DNA of 64,000 nucleotides, from positions 100,987 to 164,986 of the forward strand of contig JAVXUO010001575.1 of NCBI GenBank assembly GCA_033065855.1. The letters run 5' to 3'. The translations under genes were made by a program, and so were the position numbers. The DNA comes from Escallonia rubra (taxonomy: Eukaryota; Streptophyta; Magnoliopsida; Escalloniales; Escalloniaceae). Positions 48,435 to 58,241 of this stretch are shown piece after piece (the stretch's first letter is position 1; the number at the start of each line of letters is the position of its first letter). The notes under the pieces were generated by a model, which worked only from the letters and a program-made list of their open reading frames with translations, had not been told where the DNA came from and searched no databases.

Positions 48435-49759
48435 GGGATAATATCACTTATATCCCTCACTTTAGGGATAAATTATAGCCGAGGACACATGTTTGCGTTT
48501 ATATCACTTATGTCCGTTGACCAGACAGAATACGAACGGTGTTAAAATTTTGTATGAAATGACATGATTGCCCTTGAGACCAAATCCCTCCTCTCTCTCT
48601 CTCTCTCTCTCTCTTCTTCCATCACCCTCAACCTCTCTCCTTCTTTTCCTATCCTCTCTCTTCTTCCCCTTCTCCCACTCTCCAACCCCCCACCACCTCC
48701 ACAGAACACACACTCAAAACTCACACGTCACACACCCAAACCCACAAAATTTGGCATTAAACCCCAATTAGGCATCACAACCAGAATCTCATTTGAACCA
48801 TTGCCCGTGGGTACACGCTGTGGAACATCACCCAGCTCACAAAGTCGTTGCACACCAGCCCCGAGCCCATCATCAGCTCCGCGAACTCGGCCGAGTCCAC
48901 CCCGTCACTCAGGTTCTTCTCAAAGTCCATCCCCTACCGTCTTAGCAGCTCGATCGAGTTCGGCGCGGAGGCGTCATGTGCCGCGTCGAAGTCGCTGAAG
49001 TTAAACTGGCAGATGCACGTCTTGTTTGTGCCTAGATCCGACAAGTTACCAGCAATGTCGGTCAGGGTCAGCCCTAGCTGGATCAGATTCAATGAGGGTC
49101 TGTAATACTGGTGGTTATGGTGCATATGGCGGCGGCGGCGGCGAGTCTGTAATACAGTGATGAAGACTGAAGAGGTGGCCATGGTTAATCTATTGGTTTG
49201 GTTATGGACTTCTATGGGATTAATTAGATAAAATTGAAACAGAGGAACAAAGACAGAGAGAGTGGGATGCGATTGGGTGCAGAATCACCAAATCTATAAC
49301 TTCAGTCCAGGGAATCCATTTTTATAAGAAATGGGGAAAGAGATTGGGGCTATTGTTCACTGCAATTTGAAGCATTGTACTGCCTTGTTGCAATTAGAAG
49401 GTGGGATGATGTTGGGATGGTGTGATGATGGTACGGTAGTTGTCTTATGCTGGTTGGAGTTGAATGGGGAAAAAGATAAAGAGGAGAGAAGGAACGGGAA
49501 GAGCACAAAGGAAATGAAAAAAAAATGAACAAAATACATATTTAACATTAAAATATGATTATGTATCAGGGCTAATATGTCATTTTCAAAATACGATATT
49601 ACCACGTCAGAAAAAATCGTTAGTTAGGGTCACGGAACCCTAATAGTGGACATGTCTGATACAAAATTTTCACATTTCGGATACAATTGCAAATTTTTTA
49701 AACTTACGTCTTTGACTGTAATTTATCCCTAAACTGAAGGATATAAGTGATACTATCCC
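48435..49759. mobile_element. Pack-MULE, 1325 bp, carrying a CAF1 gene fragment
   Basis: The ends GGGATAATATCACTTATATC and, as complement at the right, GGGATAGTATCACTTATATC begin imperfect TIRs that are strong for about 45 bp (through TTTAGGGATAAATTA) and weaker beyond. Perfect 9-bp duplications TAGTTTTTT occur at 48426-48434 and 49760-49768. Unit A has the empty site at 32975-32995. The interior has a (CT)n run (about 48592-48614) and a captured, decayed CAF1 segment on the minus strand. No transposase is present. Confidence 0.9.
48809..49105 (-). pseudogene. Captured fragment of a CCR4-associated factor 1 (CAF1) deadenylase gene
   Basis: The minus strand encodes about 98 codons of the DEDD-type deadenylase domain: [41 protein letters not shown], then a TAG stop (48934-48936), then [40 protein letters not shown]. 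Plant CAF1 proteins have the same series (…LIQVGLTL…WEFNFRDFD…APDSIELLRR-QG-IDF…FAELMMSSGLVCN…VSWVTFHSAYDFGYL). The stop stands where the family has Gln, so CAG became TAG. Only the middle of the domain is present, and it runs out into unrelated sequence on both sides. CAF1 shortens mRNA poly(A) tails in the CCR4-NOT complex. This copy lacks the rest of the fold and cannot be active. Confidence 0.88.
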
Positions 49760-49768
49760 TAGTTTTTT

Positions 49769-51018
49769 TTTTCTTTATAAAATTGTTAATTGTTAAGTTA
49801 CTAATACCATAAGTACGTGTACCTAGAGACATTTTTTTTTTCTCTTTTAAATTTCTTTTCAACACTAATTAACCATGAGTACTAGAAGTTCTCATTGTCA
49901 GTGTGGAACGGGGATTCAAAAATTATTAAAAACATATTAGCGTTTAAAATGTTGATTGCGCTGTAGAAACTTTTGGTTTTAGGTTATCCCGCTTGCATTT
50001 GGTTAATGCCTTAGATCAACTTTGCACTCTGATCGTGGTTTGTGTGGTTGATCATTCTACATACGTGCGAATAGAGTCGACATAATTGCTTGATTATGAC
50101 TTATATTTAAGAACAAACTTTAGCTCATACCCGAGTTGTAAAAATCTTCCTACAACCCCGTGTGTAGTGACAATTAATAGTCGTTAAATGTTTCTAGTGA
50201 CTTCTCTTCTAACACTTTTAGCGACAATTATTAGCAACACTTTTTTATCTTCAGTATATAAAAGTCAATAAAAACATTTCAAGACTATTGATTGTCACTA
50301 TAAAGGGAGTAGGAGGAAGATTCCTCTATCTAGAGTAGCAGCCAATTTTTTTTCTACATGTAATTTGAACACGAAAATAGCTTCCACGCAAAGTAAAGGG
50401 TAAAACTATGCATAGCAAACCTCTTTTAAGACCTAATAATGATGAAAGTCTCGTGTACCAGACCATCGTTTCTAAAGTTTGCCCAAATGTTTATCTCTTA
50501 AGACAGTGTTACTTGTGAACAAAAAGTTACATTGCTGTCCGATGTACGTTTTGGTTTTGTTGGTAATATTTTAGGTTTGCAAAAGTAATCTTCGCTTTGG
50601 CATCAAAGTGTGACCCTTGAGGAAGCACAAAAAAAAAAACAGATCTCATCCTAGACCAACTGTTCTGGAGCCATCCGAGCATCGGACAGACATTTAATAT
50701 TGCAATGATTATAGATAAGTGGTCCTCCTTAAGTATGAACACTGGTAAGTGGAATTTTCTTACCTATCAAAAAGGTTTTAATTGGAATAAAATAAGCATA
50801 GCAAAATATGGCCGGGGCCATGGACAAGACTGCGAGGCAAGAGATTATGCTGGCAGAATATTGGAATCCTAGGCCCATCAAAGATCTCATGGCTTAATCA
50901 CTTCATATCTTTAATTAACCACCATAACTATTAATAGAAGACACATCTCCCTCTACTGCCCACCACCGGCGACACAACAAGTACAGCAACTTCTTGAATT
51001 AGTTACCAAAGACTAAAT
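49769..51018. other. Upstream region of the intact shorter-type bHLH
   Basis: The sequence is colinear with 32990-33952 of unit A and includes the third copy of the upstream module (49966-50722), interrupted by a MITE. The last 270 bp before the ATG are closely conserved with the dead unit A gene, implying that the promoter lies here, but no clear TATA box was chosen. Confidence 0.55.
50112..50357. mobile_element. MITE inserted in the bHLH upstream module, about 245 bp
   Basis: Inverted arms AATCTTCCTAC…GTAGTGACAATTAATAGTC and GACTATTGATTGTCACTA…GGAGGAAGATT fold back on each other. Unit A reads without it at about 33300-33312 (GACTTATATTTGAACACG). It is related to the MITE at 40278-40511. 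Exact ends are uncertain by several bases. Confidence 0.65.
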
Positions 51019-51937
51019 ATGGATACTGCTCCAGATGATATTAAGACAAGAGATATCAGTAAAGAAAATGACCGGAAAATCATACGTAGGGATCTGGAAA
51101 GAAAGCGAAGGCAAGAAATGGCCGCTAGTCTCGATTCTCTAAGATCACATCTCCCTCCTGAAATGATCAAGGTGACTTTATTCTCCATTTCCCCTTAATT
51201 TTTTGTCTCCTTGAACTGCACAATATTTCCTTGTTTTGGGAAAGTTCTATGCTTCTACTTTAGCGAGGTGAGAATCGTATAGAAGTTTGGCAAACACGGA
51301 ATTTGTGGCGAGCTTTTTATCATCTCTCTGAAGAGATATACAAAGCTTGTTCCGAGTTGCTGATGGCTAGGTTTCATTGTTCTGCGTGCTTCAGGGAAAG
51401 CGATCAATACTGGATCATGTTACAGTTGCGGTCGATTATATTACGTGCAAGCAGAAGAATATGAAAGAACTAAGCCTCAAGAGAGATGAGCTCAAGAGAT
51501 TGACCTTAGTAGGCTCCGGGAACATTGGAAGTTCAAGTCACTGCACAAGGAGCTGTATTACTGTCCTCCCGTTCTTGGGAGGTGTGTCAATTGTGTTGAA
51601 TTATGGGGGTTTGGATGAAGGAGATTTGCAGCTATCAAAAGTGGTGGAACTCCTCCTTGAAGAGGGACTCAATATCATTAGCTATCTTTCCACCAAAGTT
51701 GGTGACAATCTGCTTCACACCATTTATTCCGAGGTGCTGGTTTCCCTCTTGGCATATGTTTTTTCCTTCAAAACTTTAGGATCATATAGTCGTGTTCTGG
51801 TGGTTTGATATCTATATATGCCTGTGAAAAACCGTTCATTTCACGTGCTTTATTATTCTGCATAGGTTTTGGATCCGGCAAGTTTCAATTCAGCAGAACT
51901 ACAACAGAAGATGAACAATATTGTGATCGGTGCTTGA
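51019..51937 (+). CDS. bHLH protein of the shorter type, with atypical basic region, 187 aa
   Basis: Exons 51019-51171, 51395-51733 and 51866-51937 have GT-AG, phase-0 introns; exon 2 is 339 bp, as in the longer paralogs. A short charged N-terminus precedes the basic region IIRRDLERKRRQEMAASLDS. Here the residue equal to the conserved His is Arg23, while Glu27 and Arg31 are kept. Helix 1 ends LPPEMIK at the exon boundary, and GKRSILDHVTVAVDYITCKQ forms helix 2. The ACT-like part has VVELLLEEGLNIISYLSTKV. Total length is about 54 residues less than the neighbours, all from the N-terminus. It is probably nuclear and dimerising. The changed basic residue may weaken or alter E-box binding, which is inference. 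It is more diverged than the two longer copies and has a dead sister at 35547. Confidence 0.88.
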
Positions 51938-54900
51938 GCTAATTCTATGGGTTAGTATGAAGGTTGATTCAAAACCGATATGCACTTAATTAGGTTTCTT
52001 GATTTAATGCATCTAGACAACACCCAGTTTGGCCTCGTACATTTATATGCTACACCTATAAACGGTGATGTGTGCAGCCAAATTTCTTGTGCCCGTGAAA
52101 TCTTGTGGGTAACCAGAGTTCTGGTCAAATGTACTGGATATTACTTACTCCATTCTAAATTTTGGTCTCCTGTTTACCCAGTATTTGAAGTCCCACATTT
52201 AACCTAGCCCCTAATAGGAAATTTTTGAAACTAAACCTGAAGGTAATGTTATGTTAATCAGTTCATTACCTTAAGTCTCTTCGAGGCTGGTGAAAAACAA
52301 AATTTAAAACTATTTAAATGTTCGTAAATATTTTTCTTTGGAGGAGCATGCAACTATACTTATGCACTCTTCAGTTTGAATAGACCAGACCTTTAATTTT
52401 AATTTTAATTTTTTCGGTACGGTTTAATAGACCAGAGGCCTATATTCATTTTGCAACCAAGGCAGAATTCTGCTTTTTGGTTTGTGTAATAATTTTCTTT
52501 GCAGCTTCAATGAGATGGCTGCTTCATGTAGTGGACTTCCCTGGTTCCCCAAGATTTGTCATATTGTATTATGACCTACACACTGCTCTGTCCATGCTAC
52601 CCCGAAACGAGTAAACCTACCATTTGACAGCTGCAGGAAAAAGGAAAATGAAACAACGATGTAGGAGAAGAAGTAAAAAACATGTGGACCTATCTACAAA
52701 AGTTGCTGGTGTGGCTTACTGGAGTCTGGAGAGAAGATTTGTTGATGTGGCTCCACTTTTTCTTTTCTTTAGGGTTCTGTCAAATTTCCAATGATATTAC
52801 TGCATTGACATACCTGAATTACTTCATGGTTCCTGCAATTAAATTAGCGCCATCTATTACTCTGCCTTCCAATCTTCAAGGATTATATTGACTCATTAGT
52901 CATTACCGAGATGGCATATCAAATTCCAGTGTTCCGTGCAATGATTCTCTAAACTTACAGCTTAAGTTGTTGCATTTGATGAAGTCCTGTAGGCGTGGGC
53001 GTGGCGTTCCAGCATGCAGCAAAAGTTTGCTGCTCTTGTGTTGCTACTCGGAACAAATTGCCAGTTTGCCAAGCTGGAGCAAGGAGAGAACAAGCTGCGG
53101 ATATATATGTAACCTATTTAAATGAGTTTTAGAAGGATTTGGGAACTTAGGTTAGGCCCCATTGTATTGCTGTTTTCTTCTGTTGGTTTCAGAATTTTCA
53201 TAACAATATAGTTCCTTTATACTATTGAAGAGGTGATTACACTGTGACTAGTTCTTTGGAGGATTTTAGAAATGTTTCAGCCTGTGAGCGCATTCAGCTC
53301 ATGCAGGACTAGTTATTCCCATAGCCACTTAATGTAAATATTCAACTCTGGGTCCCAGCAGTCCACTTCATTTCAGGCAAAAAAGGGTCTAACTATATGA
53401 AAACGTACTCCTCCTTGGTAACCTTTAGAGTATAACTTCATCTGAAACGTGGTAAAAAGCAACGTGCAACTTCAAGCACATGATGAACATGTTTTTTTTA
53501 TCCTTAGATCAACCTTCTTTCCATGAAAATTAAGGCGCTCTTGGCTTGACATCATTCATTTGTTCCATTAGGATACTAGGCGATTGACAATATTGAATAT
53601 TAGAGCCACCTACAAAGTACGGTCAAGCTTCAGAGTGCGTGGTGTAACTAGCACTTGATATAAATCATCACTCGGTAGTATTCAAAATTTCATTAACTAT
53701 CAGTATGAGCATGTGAAAACATGTTCATAACCCTAATTGCGCTAAAAAAAAAAAGGCTTCTTATCTTGTTCGATATTGTCCCCAATTAGATGATTGTTTC
53801 ATTCCAAAATTATCAGAAGTTTCTTCAAAAGATCATGAGAGAATCCTTATTCTGGAAGATTAAACACAAGCCAGGAATTGCTATGTATAGCATCCCTATG
53901 AATGTCCTTGAACGGCAAATTCCAACTTTATACATTTATAGTTACTGATGCATTTAGTCCCATTAATATCTACCCTTCCAGATTATTAATTATCTTGAAC
54001 CATGATTATTAACTATGTTGAAGCAAAGCAAATCTGTCTGGAACGACGCTAAAGGCCACTTGTGTAAGCTGTTGCCAAAAGGCTGCTAAATTGTTGCATA
54101 ATGTGCAACTTTTAGTGACACTTTGATTGCATTTGTAGCTGACACCTTAGTTGGTTTAAGACAAATGTTTGCTAGCTAGGTATGGAAAAATTTAAGTGCA
54201 AACGTTGCAATTTTGATTGTTTTTAGTATCATCGTCTAAATTGTTGCTGAAGGTTGTCAAACTGTCGTCACACGCAATTTTAGTTACACTTTAATTTGAT
54301 TCTGTTTAGCAAACAGAATACAGTTTTAGTGTCAAAAACTGTGCAATTTTAGTTACACTTTAATTTGATTCTGTGCAGCGATTGTTACGAAAAGGATGAA
54401 AGGGACAATTTGCGAATTGTTAGAACTGAATCCATAGAAGCTTTTCATCGCTAAAGGATTAACACGTAATTACTAAAATACAGTTTTAGTGTCAAAAAAG
54501 GAGTAAAAATGCGTCTGAGCGGATACTTCAGAATAAGAAAGATTTGGGCTTTAATTAGAAAATGGCTGAAACTTAAAAGGGGCATGGGGTCTTCTTAGTA
54601 TGTTGATTGTACCAACTAGGTATCCTTAAAATGGGAAGGATTTCAGAAATCAAAGTTTTGAAATTGGAGAGGCGAGGTTACCTTTATCCAGTTTTCTATG
54701 TCAAATTCTCACATCGATCATGTATGAGGTTTGAAATTACTTGTTATAGTTAGTGAATTTCTCTTTTTATTGAGCAAGTTTTTGTGTTGGATATGGCAAG
54801 AAAATCTTTACATCCAAGTTCCCACCTCCATTTACTAGACAGAAAGAGCTTCAAGTAATCAAAAACCTTTATATTTCCTGCATTAATGTAAAGGGTGGAT

Positions 54901-57900
54901 GAGTTGTCAAAGATCTCTGATAATCCCCGCGAGATCTAGCTGTGATCTTTGCCAACGATGAAGGTGGGAGACAAACATGGTGGCCAAGAATATATTTGAT
55001 CTTTCATGAATCATAAACCATGATGAAGATCCTAACGATCGCTGATTGTCAAGAAAATTCGCGATGGAGATCTTGAAAGGCGATCAAAGAGTCTGCTATG
55101 TACGGAAAGATGTTGCTTCCTTCTAAACATCTCACTGGTAAAGCAACTCGGTCTCTTTTCCTACTTTTTCCTCCTTTCTTCCTTGCTAGGTTTAGGGTCA
55201 TGTACTACTTTACAACCACTACATGATTAAGCTAAAGCAATAACGATCAAATTAATTAGTTTGGTTCTTCCCCCATGCTTCATTAGCCTAATGGTGCTCC
55301 TAAAAAATACAGAAAGCTTGAGAATAACGTCTCTTACTACGATCTTGATCTTAGATAAAACTTGATTGTTGTCATCCTTGAATATCTTTCTTTTAGTGAC
55401 AGTCTTAAGTTCTAGTGGCGGTGACATGTTGCATAGTGAGTGGATTTGTTACCGATGGTAGCAAACTAGTTGTGCTCCCGAGTTTAAATTTACACTCGAA
55501 ATGATATTAGTGGCAATTTAACACAAGGAAAGATTTTCGACTTGCTACAACCGTTAATATATAGTACATTAATTCTCACCAAAAATACCGTTACTTGCAT
55601 TTAATTAATTACTTTAAACAAGTGATGGCGCAGAAAGTATCTGACTAAATGTCACTAGTCATATTTAGCTTTAATTGATTGTCGCAATATGAAGACATTG
55701 TAACCCCTTACTATAACGGAGGTTATAGCCCACATGTACCCTGGACACTGTCGATGACACAGCTTAATAGCAATTTCTTCACGTCACTAAACCCTTGTCA
55801 CTAAATCCTTGCACTAATTCTACTAAGCGATCATCTGATCGGTTATCACGAAATGGTAGCTAAGAATTTTCAGAACGCGGATGTGTTACTCTACTCTAGT
55901 TTTTGTATTGATCAACTTTCTTGAAGGCTACCAAAAAGCGAAGCCCAGTGAAGCGGATAGGCCGTTCAAAAGAACCATGGGCTTGATTACATAAAGATCA
56001 AAGAAACATGACCCATTTACGGGGCCGGGCAAAGACTGCCAAGCCGAAGATGGGTTACAACTAGCCCTGTCAATCGGCCTGGGTATGGGCAGGCTTAAGG
56101 CGCCCAAGCCCAACCCATGTCCTCTATCATGGATTCAACTTGGGTTCGAGCTGGCAATCCTTTATTTTATCAAAGTTTTGTTTATCAAAGATAGATAATT
56201 TTACCACCAACCAACGATCATCACTAATACTTCGTCAATGGTGTCACGCTTTACTTTATTGTTAAATGAGAAGCGGACATTTTATGCCTAATCGGCAAAC
56301 CTTTGATTTGTTTCACGTCCCGTTTTAGTAAATTATCACAAGAATGCAATGAAGATTAACTTCCCTATATATACTTAAGAGTACTAGTACGTATGTGTTT
56401 GAATATGTAGTATTCTTAATAAACACATTATATGGGAGAGTTCGGGCCTGTAATGAGCTGGGTATCATGAGCCCAAATGGAGCCCAAACAAGGCAACGGG
56501 CTTAAAAATCTGTCTAAGCCCAGACTAGCTTGATCTTATTATCACAATTAACGGACTTTCAAGTGTTGAGCAAACGGACTCGGGGCTTACCCACACCAAT
56601 TGGCAATCCTAGCGAACGACAACAGTCCGGGAGTAAATACCATTTTGACTTGAGCTCAAAATTAGGACAATAAGTAAAATAAACAAGGTATAATTTCCAA
56701 CGCTTTCGGTCCAACTCCTTTGCACCATTACTGACTCCTAAATAGGACATTTTTCACCGGGAATGAACTTGTTCCGGTTAGTAAAAGACGGTACTAAAAT
56801 CGAAATTTAAGTTTCGAAAACTTAAGGGATAAATATATAAAATTGAAAACTTTAAGCAACCGAATTTTCACAATTGAAAAATAACTTAGCTTGTTTGGTA
56901 AACCAAAAGCAGATGTTTGAAAATTATTCTATTTTGCATATTTATGCATTTTACCAGAATTCTACATGTATGTATTTCGTAAACATTTCAGTGGTAAAAC
57001 TGTGTTGGTGGTGGTTTGTATGATACTCCTATACTAGAAAAAGGAAGACTACTTCCTTAATTTACTATAATATTTGATTTATGAGGCGAATGACTTCCTG
57101 GCTGGAACAACAGATAAGATAATGATAAACTCAGCACGAGATCTTGTGGCACACTTACCAATGAGGCCCTTGCAGTAGAAAGGTGCTGATGAGGGCAGTG
57201 GTAGTGGTGCTTGAAGATGTTGTGTTGAAAATTATAGTGGTGACAACAAGTGACAGTCATGGTGACGGATGTAGTGTGGTGGATATGGAGATATGACTTT
57301 TATAGATTTGTAGGAGATGGTGGTGATGGCGGCGGCGGCTAATATAATTGTGGTGGTGGTGAAGAAGGGAACATAGTGGTTGTTGTGATGGTGGCTCTAA
57401 AGCAGTTGAGGTAATGTTGCTAGCAAATTGACAGTGACAGATAATAGTGAAACTTTTTCTTTTATGTAAAATGTTGTTCAATAAATAGGTGTTAAGTCTA
57501 TTGTTTTAAAATTTTGTTCTATTTTTTATATGAATTAATTTTTTAAGTGGTACAAGATTAAGCATCAACAAATGCACTTAATCAAAAGTTATTGAAAATT
57601 TTAAGTTTTAAATGTTTGACTGTGATATCAAACATACCCTAAAACTTGCCCCTCGCCCCTTGCCCGTGGACTTCATTGCAAGCTTCCTGGGATGCCGGTT
57701 AACATTTACAAGTTCAATGTTCCCGGTTATGTGGCCAAATTCTTTAGTGTTTAAATTCCTTCATGGCTGGCCAAATTCAAAGAAGAGAACAAGTCACTGT
57801 CCACAAAAATAGAATACTGCTTATTGACAACTATAGAAAAAGGATATTTGATTGATTATTGAATTTAGGCTAAAGACAAGTCTATAAAATAGAAGGCCTG

Positions 57901-58189
57901 AGAATGTCACTACAAAATTAGAAAAATACTATGACATTTCCAATGGAAAGCAACCCTTTTTTAACGCATCACTAGATGCTTGAAGGGTCCTGATATTGAT
58001 AAGCAGCCTGTCATTGTTCGTACCATTTTTGCCCCCTAACTAGATCTCCTTGACTTCCAAGGCTGCATCTTGTCTTCACCATTAGACTCCTTCCCCCAAT
58101 GCATTGAGAATTCCGGATTTTTGCTTTCTGCTTGCTGCTTCCAACTGTTTCTTGCCCCTCCTCAATATTCCTCTCTTTTTCCCACTTCT
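51938..58189. other. Long intergenic region with repeats, no supported gene
   Basis: The left end should hold the bHLH 3' UTR. A frame at 52682-52891 and the region to 53100 have no family signature. A tandem repeat lies at 54279-54372. At 56048-56120 TAGCCCTGTCAATCGG begins a run of GGGC/GCCC-rich sequence typical of plant hAT ends, and a GCCC-rich counterpart lies at 56440-56530, but no matching right end was found. 57160-57420 is GGTGGTG-rich low complexity. At 57600-57650 sequence ending CAAACATACCCTAA resembles an hAT-MITE right end without a sure partner. Confidence 0.45.
54279..54372. repeat. Short tandem duplication (unit about 62 bp)
   Basis: GCAATTTTAGTTACACTTTA with the following TTTGATTCTGT occurs at 54279-54310 and 54341-54372. 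The spacer phrase ACAGTTTTAGTGTCAAAA recurs at about 54318 and 54480. Confidence 0.85.
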
Positions 58190-58196
58190 TATATAC
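58190..58196 (+). promoter_or_regulatory. Possible TATA box of the PTI1-like kinase gene
   Basis: TATATAC in a pyrimidine-rich stretch lies about 50 bp before the ATG. If used, the 5' UTR would be only about 20 nt, so it may not be the real element. Confidence 0.3.
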
Positions 58197-58241
58197 CAAC
58201 TTATTTCTTGATCAAGCCCCTTTCCTATACTGGGAAAAAAG

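Larger units (their letters stand above)
36999..51329. repeat. Tandem segmental duplication, unit B
   Basis: Second copy of the segment described at 18846-35743, in the same orientation. It holds the second 241-residue bHLH and exon 1 of the intact shorter-type bHLH. Unit B-specific insertions are the hAT element, the TAA-flanked element, two MITEs, a minute LINE tail and the Pack-MULE. It lacks the 4.3-kb block, the solo LTR and the palindromic MITE. Homology to A can be followed to about 51329; beyond that A is lost. Confidence 0.93.

Noticed and set aside
56048-56540. hAT element suggested by TAGCCCTGTCAATCGG and GCCC-rich ends
   Set aside because: No matching right terminus or 8-bp duplication was found, so ends cannot be set.
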